This document shows, piece by piece, positions 40,405 to 48,558 of a stretch of 64,000 nt of DNA. Position 1 is the stretch's first letter. The number at the start of each line of letters is the position of its first letter. Below the pieces are notes generated by a model. The model had not been told where the DNA came from, did not search any database, and was given only the letters and a program-made list of their open reading frames with translations. Made by a program: the position numbers and the translations under genes. This DNA comes from Planctomycetota bacterium (lineage in GTDB: Bacteria > Planctomycetota > OFTM77): NCBI GenBank assembly GCA_029260795.1, contig JAJDCO010000054.1, forward strand, positions 62,001 through 126,000. Reading direction: 5' to 3'.

Positions 40405-40859
40405 TCAGGTCCAGAGGTAGCGTTCATCGAGCTCGATGTTGTGACGTCGCAAGAGCGCGCGCAGCTCGTCCTCGAACGACATCACTCGATGATGATCCTC
40501 TTGTCGCTCGAGGTAACGCCGAACGCGCTCGACGTTGGACTCGCTGACGGAGAAGGCCCCATACCCGCCCTGCCAGCGAAAGTCCCGCAAAGGAACGGCC
40601 TTTTTCTTGACCCACGACGAGGACTGGGCCTTGACGTGTTGGATGACGTCCATGAGCGCGTGCTTCTTGGACAGGTCGAAGACGAGATGCGCATGGTCGT
40701 CGACTCCACCAATGCCCAACGGCTGGCATTCGCGATCCAGCAGCAGCCCCCCCCCATGTAGACATGGAGCTCCGAGCGGACCTCACCCGTGATGAGGGGT
40801 CGACGATCCTTGGTCGAAAAGACGAGATGGATCACGTTCTTCGATAATGACTGAGACAT
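40405..40859 (-). pseudogene. IS200-like / RAYT-type tyrosine transposase, frameshifted in a G run
   Basis: A ~150-codon Y1 (HUH) transposase split over two frames. The first part (from the ATG at 40859) starts MSQSLSKNVIHLVFSTKDRRPLI. The second part carries the HUH motif (VDDHAHLVF), the long helix and the catalytic tyrosine region WQGGYGAFSVS, ending with YLERQEDHHRVMSFEDEL. The break falls in a run of nine G residues (minus strand; 40747-40755 on the plus strand). One extra or two fewer G would join the frames. It may be a dead gene, a slippage-dependent gene, or a sequencing error in the run. It has no visible terminal inverted repeats, like other IS200/REP-associated elements, and lies next to a repeat-rich non-coding region. 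Confidence 0.8.
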
Positions 40860-41048
40860 CAGGACCTCCCAGGTAGTAGCCGCCCCTGGGATGACAGTCG
40901 TGTCTCGTCACCGTTGGTTACGGAATCCTCGACGTTTTTCGATCGCCGAAAGCGTCCTTTCAGGACCTGGAGTTTGGCCATTTGGCTGGGGCCTTCGGTG
41001 TCTAGGTGCAGGGCGAATGCGGGCTCTGGGCGTTAGGCAGCGGCCCGG

Positions 41049-41075
41049 GGCCTGTAAGGCCTGGCCTTACAGGCC
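41049..41075. repeat. Perfect 27-base palindrome
   Basis: GGCCTGTAAGGCC, one T, then its exact reverse complement GGCCTTACAGGCC. A 13-base-pair stem with a one-base spacer is too tight for an ordinary hairpin loop, so it would open to a small loop or act as a protein-binding site or cruciform. Confidence 0.85.
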
Positions 41076-41250
41076 TCGCAACCGTCTCGGCGAAGCCGTC
41101 CTGTTCGTCGACAGACCAAGACGTGTCGAGCTCGTCAGTCGAATCCGATGAAGACGCCGACGCCCGAATGAATCGACCGCCCGCCGACTCACGACGAACA
41201 CGTCGACGCACAAGCACCGGCCCATCGACGCCAAACGCCGTGCACGTACG

Positions 41251-41280
41251 TCGATCACGTACGATCACGTACGATCACGA
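41251..41280 (+). repeat. 10-base tandem repeat, three units
   Basis: Three back-to-back copies of (A/T)CGATCACG(T/A). The middle unit differs from each neighbour at a single end base. Confidence 0.8.
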
Positions 41281-41332
41281 CGGTTCCCAAACGTCGGATC
41301 CCCGCATTACGCTCCGGCGAACGACGCACGAA

Positions 41333-41408
41333 GAACACGACGACGCTTGAACGCCGTGCGCGAGGCCTGCAAGGCCGGACTTCGAACAGCCCGGGGCGAA
41401 GCCCCGGG
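41333..41408 (+). repeat. 76-base direct repeat, copy A
   Basis: Matches 41517-41592 at about 72 of 76 positions by my count. Both copies contain the palindromic core GAGGCCTGCAAGGCCGG and end in a CGAAGCCCCGGG unit. Confidence 0.85.
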
Positions 41409-41516
41409 AATCGAGGTGCAATGCCCTCGATCCGCCTTCGACACCGGACAGCCGAGCCCTGAAAGGGCTCCTTCGACGTCGTTCAACACGTGTCGCCTCG
41501 GCCTGCGGCGTACGAC

Positions 41517-41592
41517 GAACACGACGACGCCCGAACGCCGTGCGCGAGGCCTGCAAGGCCGGACTTCGAAGAGCCCCGGGCGAAGCCCCGGG
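41517..41592 (+). repeat. 76-base direct repeat, copy B
   Basis: Second copy of the 41333-41408 element. It runs straight into further 12-base units of its own last motif. Confidence 0.85.
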
Positions 41593-41616
41593 CGAAGCCC
41601 TGGGCGAAGCCCTGGG
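41573..41616 (+). repeat. 12-base tandem repeat CGAAGCCC(C/T)GGG
   Basis: Three full 12-base units (41581, 41593, 41605) after a partial first unit, followed by a decayed unit. Each unit is itself partly palindromic (CCCCGGG). This is short tandem duplication, not a CRISPR array: there are no spacers. Confidence 0.8.
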
Positions 41617-41868
41617 CGTTGCCGCGGCCTTGGAGCTGCCGCCCCTCGTTCCTCGGGGCTCGGGAATGGTGTTGCCGGCGCGTTGCCCGCTGCCTGGGCG
41701 TTGCAACCAAGCGTGCCCCACCGCACCTTCAAGACTTGAACGTTGAACGTCGGACTTCAGCGTTGAACGTTGGTCCAGTGCCTCCAGGAGCCGCGCAGCA
41801 TGGTTCCCGGGGGGGGGGTCGCCTCGGGCATGGAACTGTCGCTTCCTCGGGGCTCGGGGATTACTCCG

Positions 41869-44652
41869 TCAGTTCTTCAGCCGCTCGAGCACGGCTTCGG
41901 CATTGCGCTGAAGTCGCTGCCGCGTCTCTCGGAGCCAGAAGCGCAGCTCCTCCTTGAGCGGCGGTTCGAGTGCCTCGAGCTGCTCGATGAAGTCGATCGC
42001 TCTCGACTCATCGCGGTCGTCCGCCACGAAGCGTACGTAGTTCAGCCGGCTCGGAGTCTCATCGGGTTCCGCCACCAGCCAGTCATCCAGCATTTGCCTC
42101 GCCAGCCGATGATCGTGCGTCATGAGCCACGCGAACTGGCTCATGAACGCCATGAAGGGACGCGGCCAAGGCGCGACCTCGTGCCAGTCGCGGAGTCGAA
42201 GGCGTAATTCCGCCTTCAGCGCATCCTTCTCGGCTTCGAACTTCGATCCGATGACCTGCTGAGTCAGGTACGTGATCAGCCGTTCGTGGGCGACCGTCTG
42301 AAAGCCGCGGAAGATGCTGCGAGCCTCGACCGCCCGGCGGGCCGAAGCGATCGCTTGACGCGGATGCCCGCCCATGTCTTCGGACTGAGCCAGCAGGACG
42401 AAGATGACTCCGTCGGGGTGAATCTCGACCGCCTGCCGGAATGACTGGGCCGCCTCCTCCCATTTCCCTCTTCCCATCGACCCAAGGAATTGAGCCTGCA
42501 ACGTCGCTCGGAGTCCCGCCACGACATGGCTGAGCAAACGAGGCATGAATTGTGGCAGAGGCATGATGAGTCGGGCATTGGGGTCGTTCTGAGTCCGTTC
42601 CAAGCTCGCACTGATGCTCATGACTTCGAGCACCAACATCGGAATCAGATTCGGCTGATCGATCCAAGAAGGCAGGTCGCTCAGCCTCGAGTAGCTCTGG
42701 AACAAGCCCCGAAAGGTCTGGCGCGTCTCCTCGGCGATCTGGGGGACCGAATTCAGGAAGGCATCCGCTGCCTCGACGTCGCCCCGCAGGGCGGCCGCCA
42801 AAGCGGACAAGACCCTCTCACCCGGATCGGCCGGGTAGAGCGCGTGGAAGACCGCGAGCTGGGTCTCCGCTTCATCGAAGCGGCCCGACAACGTCAAGTA
42901 GAAGGCGAGCAGCTCGTTGGCACGAACGTGGGCGGGCTCGAGCTCGACGGCCTCCTGCAGCCATCGAACCACCTCGGTCGAGCTCTCCGCCAGGAGCGCC
43001 GCCGCATACGCCCGGTCCGCCGCATCGAGCTCGCCACTCTCGAAGGCCGATCGCACGAGCGCCAGTCCGCGCTCATCGCGCAGCGATCCCGCCAGCAAGA
43101 GGTCCCCTCTCCAAAGCTGCGCGGCGACCCTCACCGGCGGGTCGAGATCTTCATGCTGCTCCAGTCGGTCGAGCTCGGAGAACGCCTCACCGGCTCGATT
43201 GAGAGCGATGAACGCTCGTACGCGCTCGAGTCGTAGCTCGGGCGCATGCAGGGGATCGAACCCGAGTGCCTTCTCACTGGATTGAAGATTGGCTTCCCAA
43301 AAACCGCCGCGCGCCGCGATCAGCGCCGAAGACGTCAGAGCATCTTCAGCCTCTCTCCGTGCGAGATCCGCTACCGTGGCAGCGGCTCGCGCGTCTTCTT
43401 CCGCCTTCCTCGCTCCCTGGGAAGCCAAGCGCTCGTCCTGCTCAGCCACTCGAGCCTGACGGGCCGATCGGAGGGACACGATCGTGGCGACGATCAAGGT
43501 CACCATCACCACCGCGCTCGCGCCGACCAGCACTCGATGTCGCCGGGCGAACTTGCGGACGACGTACCACGTACTCGCCGGCCGCGCTTCGATCGGCTCG
43601 TGGCCCAGGTGTCGTTGAACATCGGCCGCCAACTCGGAGACCGAGCCATAGCGTCGGGCCTTGTCCTTGGCGAGCGCCGTACTCACGATCGTCTCGAGAT
43701 CACCGGCCAGGCCTCGATCGAGGCTGCCGAGGCGGCAAGGCTCGTCCTCTCGAATGATGCGGACTCGCTCGAGAGTTGACCGGCCCTCCAAATCGTAGGG
43801 CGAGCGCCCGGCCAGGAGCTCAAAGAGCACGACACCCAACGAGTAGACGTCCGTTCGTGTGTCGAGCAGCGACGGATCGCCACCGAGCTGCTCGGGGCTC
43901 ATGTAGGCCAGCGTCCCCGGAGTCTGCCCCAGCTCGGTGCCGGTCTCCGTGTCGCCTGCCTCCCGCTCGGTGGCACGGGCAATGCCGAAGTCGAGCACCT
44001 TGGGAGCCCCGAACGCATCCACCAGGATGTTGCTGGGCTTGAGGTCGCGGTGGATCACCCCCTGCTGGTGCGCGAAGTGAACGGCCTCGCAGATCTTGAC
44101 GAACAGCTCGAGCTTCGCTTCCACCGAGAGCCGCCGATCGCTCGCGTGCTCGAGGAGAGGCGAGCCCTCGACCAGCTCCATCGCAAAGAACGGAATCGAC
44201 TCGCCCGATGCCAACTCCGTCGAGCCGGCCTCATGAATCTGGGCAATCCCGGGATGCCGGAGTCGACCCAGGACGGCAACCTCGTAGTCGAATCGGCGAC
44301 GGACCTCGGGTGAGTCGAGACGGCCGCGAATCACCTTCAGCGCGACCGCGCGTTGCGGGCTCTCTTGCTCGGCTCGGTAGACGACTCCCATGCCGCCTCG
44401 GCCGAGCTCGTCCAGGATGCGGTAGTCACCCAGGCGTTCGGGGAGAGGGGCCGGTGCAGTGGTCGAAGGATTGCCGAACAGCAACGCGCTACTCGCGAGC
44501 GACTCGTCGCGCTCCTTCCGTGCTCGCAGCTCGACATCGAGCTCGGGATGACGCGCTAGCAGGTCGACGAACGTCTCTTCCGGCTCAGCGACGCGCCATG
44601 CTTCGAAGAGATCGTGCGCCCGCTTCTCGTTGGGTTCATTCATCGTTGCCAT
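41869..44652 (-). CDS. PknB-type Ser/Thr kinase with membrane anchor and TPR-like tail
   Basis: A 927-residue protein. The kinase domain (about 76-345) has glycine loop GRGGMG, Lys106, HRDLKPSN with Asp203, DFG at Asp221 and GTLAYMSPEQ, all intact. A membrane helix at ~374-394 separates it from the rest, which would lie outside the cytoplasm: a short coiled coil, then helical TPR-like repeats to the end. This layout is common in planctomycetes. The frame is open ~275 codons further upstream but there it overlaps the homocysteine methyltransferase gene. Of two close ATGs, the outer is given (MATMNEP) and the inner starts MNEP. Neither has a strong Shine-Dalgarno sequence. Confidence 0.9.
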   Translation of the reverse strand: MATMNEPNEKRAHDLFEAWRVAEPEETFVDLLARHPELDVELRARKERDESLASSALLFGNPSTTAPAPLPERLGDYRILDELGRGGMGVVYRAEQESPQRAVALKVIRGRLDSPEVRRRFDYEVAVLGRLRHPGIAQIHEAGSTELASGESIPFFAMELVEGSPLLEHASDRRLSVEAKLELFVKICEAVHFAHQQGVIHRDLKPSNILVDAFGAPKVLDFGIARATEREAGDTETGTELGQTPGTLAYMSPEQLGGDPSLLDTRTDVYSLGVVLFELLAGRSPYDLEGRSTLERVRIIREDEPCRLGSLDRGLAGDLETIVSTALAKDKARRYGSVSELAADVQRHLGHEPIEARPASTWYVVRKFARRHRVLVGASAVVMVTLIVATIVSLRSARQARVAEQDERLASQGARKAEEDARAAATVADLARREAEDALTSSALIAARGGFWEANLQSSEKALGFDPLHAPELRLERVRAFIALNRAGEAFSELDRLEQHEDLDPPVRVAAQLWRGDLLLAGSLRDERGLALVRSAFESGELDAADRAYAAALLAESSTEVVRWLQEAVELEPAHVRANELLAFYLTLSGRFDEAETQLAVFHALYPADPGERVLSALAAALRGDVEAADAFLNSVPQIAEETRQTFRGLFQSYSRLSDLPSWIDQPNLIPMLVLEVMSISASLERTQNDPNARLIMPLPQFMPRLLSHVVAGLRATLQAQFLGSMGRGKWEEAAQSFRQAVEIHPDGVIFVLLAQSEDMGGHPRQAIASARRAVEARSIFRGFQTVAHERLITYLTQQVIGSKFEAEKDALKAELRLRLRDWHEVAPWPRPFMAFMSQFAWLMTHDHRLARQMLDDWLVAEPDETPSRLNYVRFVADDRDESRAIDFIEQLEALEPPLKEELRFWLRETRQRLQRNAEAVLERLKN

Positions 44653-44777
44653 CGGGGCTGAGTTCGATCGGACGGGGAGTGGGAGATTGTACGCTGTCCG
44701 ATTGCGGCTGTCCTCGCACGCGCACCCGGCGACTGACATCGCGCGGGCCTGCTCGGATCGTGGCACGCTCTCGCAGA

Positions 44778-45683
44778 TCAACCCGGCTGGTGCGTGGGCG
44801 GCTCGATCTCCAAGGCCCACGCCGCGGCAGCGATGTGCTTGGGGCGAGTCCCGCAGCAGCCACCGAGCCAAGTGGCCCCGGCGGCGGCGAGGTCGACCAA
44901 GCCGGCGGCGAAGTCTTCCGGCGTGACGGGAGGATCTTCCTCGAGGGAGGATTCTGGAGTGAGGCCCGCTCCGGCTCGGATCCAGAGGAGCCCGAGCCCG
45001 GCCCGAAGTGCCAGCGGAAGGATCTCGGCAAACTGCGTCAGTCGAAGCGTTCCGCAATTGAAGCCGACGATGTCGACGTCTTGCCGGGCGAGCGCCGCGA
45101 AGGTGACGGAGAGAGATTCCCCGGTCAGCGTCGTGATGCCGCCTCCCTCTTTTTCCACCAATGCGACAGACGCCGCCAACCAGCTTCTCGGGGCAGCACG
45201 TCGAACCGCCACGACCGCGCTCTCGAGCTCCTCCACCCCTGCCAGGGTCTCGACGAGGAGCCCATCCACTCCGGCTTCGAGCAGCACCTCGGCCTGACGC
45301 TCCCAGGCGGACTGGGCATCGTCGAAGGACAAGGGGCCACGCGGCTCGATCAGATCCCAAAGAGGACCGATGTCGCCCAAGACGCGAGCCCGCGAGCCAG
45401 CGGCCTGGCGAGCGAGCTTCACGGCGGCCCGATTCAGCGTCTCCATCTCGGCGTCGTCGCCCAGACGCGGCGAACATCCCATGAAAGTATTCGACAGAAC
45501 GACTCGCGCGCCGGCCTCGACGTACGCCCGGTGGATCGCCTCGACCTGCTGGGTCCGCTCACGAACGGCCCAGATCGTCGGTCGATCCATGGGCCAGCCC
45601 GATCTCCAGAGCTCGGTGCCCATCGCACCATCCGTCAAAACCACCTGCCGGACCGAAGACTGGCTATCCCACTCTGTTGACAT
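44778..45683 (-). CDS. Homocysteine S-methyltransferase family protein
   Basis: A 301-residue zinc-dependent methyltransferase barrel like MmuM, BHMT and the first domain of MetH. The three zinc cysteines are visible: Cys210 in GFNCGT and Cys276-Cys277 in GGCCGT. The N-terminus shows the family start LTDGAMGTEL and SNTFMG. It transfers a methyl group to homocysteine to give methionine; the donor (S-methylmethionine, betaine, or methyl-THF with a partner) is not decided by sequence. It lies 125 bases upstream of the kinase gene on the same strand. I saw no cobalamin or SAM riboswitch upstream. Confidence 0.88.
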   Translation of the reverse strand: MSTEWDSQSSVRQVVLTDGAMGTELWRSGWPMDRPTIWAVRERTQQVEAIHRAYVEAGARVVLSNTFMGCSPRLGDDAEMETLNRAAVKLARQAAGSRARVLGDIGPLWDLIEPRGPLSFDDAQSAWERQAEVLLEAGVDGLLVETLAGVEELESAVVAVRRAAPRSWLAASVALVEKEGGGITTLTGESLSVTFAALARQDVDIVGFNCGTLRLTQFAEILPLALRAGLGLLWIRAGAGLTPESSLEEDPPVTPEDFAAGLVDLAAAGATWLGGCCGTRPKHIAAAAWALEIEPPTHQPG

Positions 45684-45891
45684 GTGACAACTCCGCTACC
45701 CGGAGAAGAATCGCCAATCTTCTCGGGCAAGCGATCGAATACGTCTTCCCTCGGAGGCCAATCCTCGCGGAAGGAGGCCCCCGATTCCCAATGGAAAACC
45801 AGGCGAGGGTCGATCCGGTCGGTGCAGCCGGAACCCAGGCGAGAGATCTGGGGTCCCTGAAGCGAGTGTGATCGCGTGCCAACGTGACTTT

Positions 45892-45921
45892 TTGATTGCA
45901 AAACCCCGGTCGGCTGATAAG
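45892..45921 (+). promoter_or_regulatory. Probable promoter of rplM-rpsI
   Basis: TTGATT, 18 bases, then GATAAG: four of six matches in each box. It lies about 72 bases upstream of the rplM ATG. The leader behind it can form small GC hairpins (GCGG/CCGC and CCCC/GGGG), which may be an L13-type autoregulatory leader, but this is not established. Confidence 0.4.
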
Positions 45922-45992
45922 CTTCTGAGCTTTTCGGGCGGACTCCGTACCGCAGAACCCCGCCGGGGCAGGGAACTCGAGAGCAAAGCCGT

Positions 45993-46424
45993 ATGAAGAC
46001 TTACGTGGCCAAACCGGGTTCGGTGGAGGCCCAGTGGCATCTGGTCGATGCAACGGATCTGGTCCTGGGTCGCCTGGCGGTTCGTTTGGCGACGATCCTC
46101 CAGGGCAAGCATCGACCCATCTACACGCCGCACATCGACACCGGCGACTTCGTCGTCATCGTGAACGCGGAGAAGATTCGCCTCACGGGGCGCAAGTCTG
46201 AGCAGAAGACTTACCGGTATTACACCGGCTGGCCGAGCGGTCTCCGCGAGGTACCATACGCTCGCATGCACGAGCGCAAGCCGACGGAGGTCATTCGGGA
46301 GGCCGTGCGACGCATGCTGCCGAAGAGTCGACTGGGCCGTCAGATGCTCACCAAGCTCAAGATTTACGCCGGTCCGGATCACCGTCACGAAGCTCAGAAG
46401 CCGCAGCCGCTCTCGATTGGCTGA
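45993..46424 (+). CDS. rplM: 50S ribosomal protein L13
   Basis: A 143-residue protein of normal length for bacterial L13, an early-assembly protein of the large subunit. The family start MKTYVAKPG and the segments VDATDLVLGRLAVRLA, HIDTGDFVVIVNAEKI, YYTGWPSGL and RMLPKSRLGRQML are intact. It heads the conserved rplM-rpsI pair. It is expected to be among the most highly expressed genes here. Confidence 0.97.
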   Translation: MKTYVAKPGSVEAQWHLVDATDLVLGRLAVRLATILQGKHRPIYTPHIDTGDFVVIVNAEKIRLTGRKSEQKTYRYYTGWPSGLREVPYARMHERKPTEVIREAVRRMLPKSRLGRQMLTKLKIYAGPDHRHEAQKPQPLSIG

Positions 46425-46468
46425 CGAGCGGATCGCAAGGGTCATCGAAAACCGAGGAGCGATCAGTC

Positions 46469-46864
46469 GTGGTCGACAATCCTTTCAAGTGGGGTACGGG
46501 TCGTCGGAAGTCGTCGGTCGCGCGTGTCCGGGTCAAGCCCGGTAGCGGCGCGTTCCAAGTCAACAAGAAAGAGTTGGCGGACTTCTTTCCGAACGAGCAG
46601 CACCGAGTCCTGATCATGGCGCCTCTCGAGGCCGCCAACGTCAAGGACTCGATCGACGTCTGGGTCAACCTTCGAGGGGGCGGCATCTCCGGTCAAGCCG
46701 GCGCCGTCGTCTTGGGCATCGCCCGCGCGCTCATGGCCATGGACGAGACCAAAGAAGAAGCCCTCCGCGATGGTGGCTTCTTGACTCGCGACGGACGCAT
46801 GAAGGAGCGCAAGAAGTACGGCCAGAAGGGCGCGCGGAAGAAGTTCCAGTTCTCGAAGCGCTGA
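46469..46864 (+). CDS. rpsI: 30S ribosomal protein S9
   Basis: A 131-residue protein with the S9 signatures GTGRRKSSVARVRVKPGSG, NLRGGGISGQAGAVVLGIARAL, the RDGRMKERKKYG segment and the basic tail ending FSKR, which reaches the decoding centre. The GTG start has GAGGA about ten bases upstream and matches the family N-terminus. It is cotranscribed with rplM 44 bases upstream. Confidence 0.97.
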   Translation: MVDNPFKWGTGRRKSSVARVRVKPGSGAFQVNKKELADFFPNEQHRVLIMAPLEAANVKDSIDVWVNLRGGGISGQAGAVVLGIARALMAMDETKEEALRDGGFLTRDGRMKERKKYGQKGARKKFQFSKR

Positions 46865-46895
46865 TCTTGGAACCGGCTTCGCCGGCGTTCTCCTA

Positions 46896-47678
46896 ATGGC
46901 TTCCGACCGATTCTCCGGGCGGCGCGTGATTCTCACGCGGCCGCCCGATCGTGCTTCCGGCTTGGCGACTCGATTGCACAAGGCCGGTGCGACCGTCCTC
47001 GCGATCCCCATGATTCGCATCGGGCCGCCGGCCGATTCGGCGCCTCTCGAGGCGGCTCTCCTGCAATGGAATCACTACCACTGGACGGTCTTCACCAGCC
47101 CGGCCGCCGTGGAATCGGTGGCGCAGCGGCGCACCGATTGGCCGCCTGCGCCCCGTCTCGCAGCCATCGGTCCTCGAACGGCCGAAGCCTTGAAACGCCT
47201 GGCGCGAGCTCCCGATCTGGAGGCTCAGACCGCGAGTGCGAGTGGGTTGCTCGCCGAGCCCGAGATCTCCGGCGATTTGAGCGGCCTTCGCTTCCTGCTG
47301 CCCGTCTCCAACCGAGCTCGTTCCGAGCTCGGCGATGGACTCCAGGATCGGGGAGCGACCGTCACGTCGGTCGTGGCCTATCGCACCGAGCCCCGAGAAC
47401 GTCTCGAGGACGAGGTCATCGATGAGCTCCTACAGCACGACGCCCACGCCATCGTCTTCGCCAGTCCGAGTGCCGTCGAGGCCTGGTCTGCGTTGGCCGT
47501 CTCACATGGCCTCGATGCCATGCTGAATTCAGCGCGCGCGATCTCGATCGGACCGACCACTTCGGCGGCCTTGCGGGCTCGAGGGCTCACCCCGTCCGCC
47601 GAGGCCGCGCTCCCCGGCGACGACGGCCTCTGGCAGGCCTTGTGTGAAGCCCTCCCGTTGGTCGATCCATCGAGTTGA
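46896..47678 (+). CDS. hemD: Uroporphyrinogen-III synthase
   Basis: A 260-residue protein that closes hydroxymethylbilane to uroporphyrinogen III, the common precursor of haem, sirohaem and B12. HemD families are poorly conserved, but the two-domain pattern is visible: VILTRPPDRASGLATRLHKAGA at the start, WTVFTSPAAVESV, then in the second domain RGATVTSVVAYRTEP, IVFASPSAVEAW and ISIGPTTSAALRARG. It follows rpsI after a 31-base gap that contains a small CCGGC/GCCGG hairpin. No other haem gene is in the window. Confidence 0.88.
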   Translation: MASDRFSGRRVILTRPPDRASGLATRLHKAGATVLAIPMIRIGPPADSAPLEAALLQWNHYHWTVFTSPAAVESVAQRRTDWPPAPRLAAIGPRTAEALKRLARAPDLEAQTASASGLLAEPEISGDLSGLRFLLPVSNRARSELGDGLQDRGATVTSVVAYRTEPRERLEDEVIDELLQHDAHAIVFASPSAVEAWSALAVSHGLDAMLNSARAISIGPTTSAALRARGLTPSAEAALPGDDGLWQALCEALPLVDPSS

Positions 47679-47750
47679 CGGCTCACGTCTCCCTTGGTCC
47701 AATGACGTTCTGATTCTCAAACGCACACCATTCAAAGGCTTAGGCGAAAG

Positions 47751-48509
47751 ATGGCTGGACACTCCCACTGGGCGGGCATCAAGCACAAGAAAGCGGTCGT
47801 CGATGCTCGTCGAGGCAAGCTCTTCAGCAAGCTCAGCAAGGGGATCATGTCGGCGGCCCGACAAGGCGGCGCCGACCTCGACATGAACCTCAAGCTCAAG
47901 TACGCGATCGACAAGGCCAAGGCCGGCAACATGACCCGCGATGCCATCGAGCGTGCGATCAAGAAAGGCACGGGCGAGCTGGGAGCCAATACCTTCGAAG
48001 AGCTCGCCTACGAGGGGTATGCGCCCGGGGGAGTCGCGATCATGATCGAGGCACTCACGGACAACCGGAATCGCACCGCCCCCGAGATCAAGAAGCTCCT
48101 GGAACGCCGTGGCGGTCAGCTCGGAGCTCCGGGTTGTGTCGCCTACCTCTTCACCAAGAAGGCCGTCTTCCACGTCTCGCGAGAGGCGATTGCCGAAGAC
48201 AAGCTGATGGAGATCGTCCTCGAAGGAGGAGCCGAGAACCTCGAGACCGCCGGCGACCTCTTCATCGTGACCGGGGAAGCGAACGACTTCTCGACCATCC
48301 AAGCCGCGCTCGAAGCGAACGAGGTTTCGACGGAGCTCGCCGAGCTCCAGCAGGTCCCGTCGAACACGATCGCCGTCGCCGAGATTGACGCAGCTCGGAA
48401 GATCCTCACTCTGATGGAAGAGCTCGACGATCACGACGACGTGCAAAACGTCTTCGCGAACTTCGACATCCCGGACGAGATTCTGGAGACCTTGGGCGAG
48501 GAAGGCTGA
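47751..48509 (+). CDS. YebC/PmpR/TACO1 family regulator
   Basis: A 252-residue protein of standard length. The family start AGHSHWAGIKHKKAVVDARRGKLFSK is intact (seen as AGHSHW and GIKHKKA), followed by AIDKAKAGNMTRDAIERAIKKG, ALTDNRNRTAPEIKK and the acidic C-terminal domain. Members have been reported as DNA-binding transcription regulators and, for YebC/TACO1, as factors that help ribosomes at difficult sequences such as proline runs. The position beside ribosomal-protein genes fits a general role. The gene is in the hemD direction, 72 bases downstream. Confidence 0.95.
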   Translation: MAGHSHWAGIKHKKAVVDARRGKLFSKLSKGIMSAARQGGADLDMNLKLKYAIDKAKAGNMTRDAIERAIKKGTGELGANTFEELAYEGYAPGGVAIMIEALTDNRNRTAPEIKKLLERRGGQLGAPGCVAYLFTKKAVFHVSREAIAEDKLMEIVLEGGAENLETAGDLFIVTGEANDFSTIQAALEANEVSTELAELQQVPSNTIAVAEIDAARKILTLMEELDDHDDVQNVFANFDIPDEILETLGEEG

Positions 48510-48558
48510 CCGGCGCGGCGCGACCGGAGCTCGACGGACGAGTGACGAGCCGAGCCCG

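Larger units (their letters stand above)
40860..41868. other. Non-coding, repeat-rich island
   Basis: About one kilobase between the frameshifted transposase and the kinase gene, in which no reading frame looks like a real protein. It holds a 27-base palindrome, a 10-base tandem repeat, two copies of a 76-base direct repeat, a 12-base tandem repeat, and two copies of CCTCGGGGCTCGGG near 41655 and 41845. Open frames over it translate to low-complexity Arg/Ala/Ser/Pro strings. It may be a nest of REP-type elements mobilised by a RAYT-like transposase. Confidence 0.6.

Noticed and set aside
41573..41616. Short tandem units that might be a CRISPR array
   Set aside because: Units are contiguous 12-mers with no spacers and there are no cas genes.
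44653..45477. Upstream extension of the kinase frame
   Set aside because: It overlaps the conserved homocysteine methyltransferase on the same strand and translates to low-complexity sequence.
45684..45891. Possible cobalamin or SAM riboswitch upstream of the homocysteine methyltransferase
   Set aside because: No B12-box or SAM core is visible on the minus strand.
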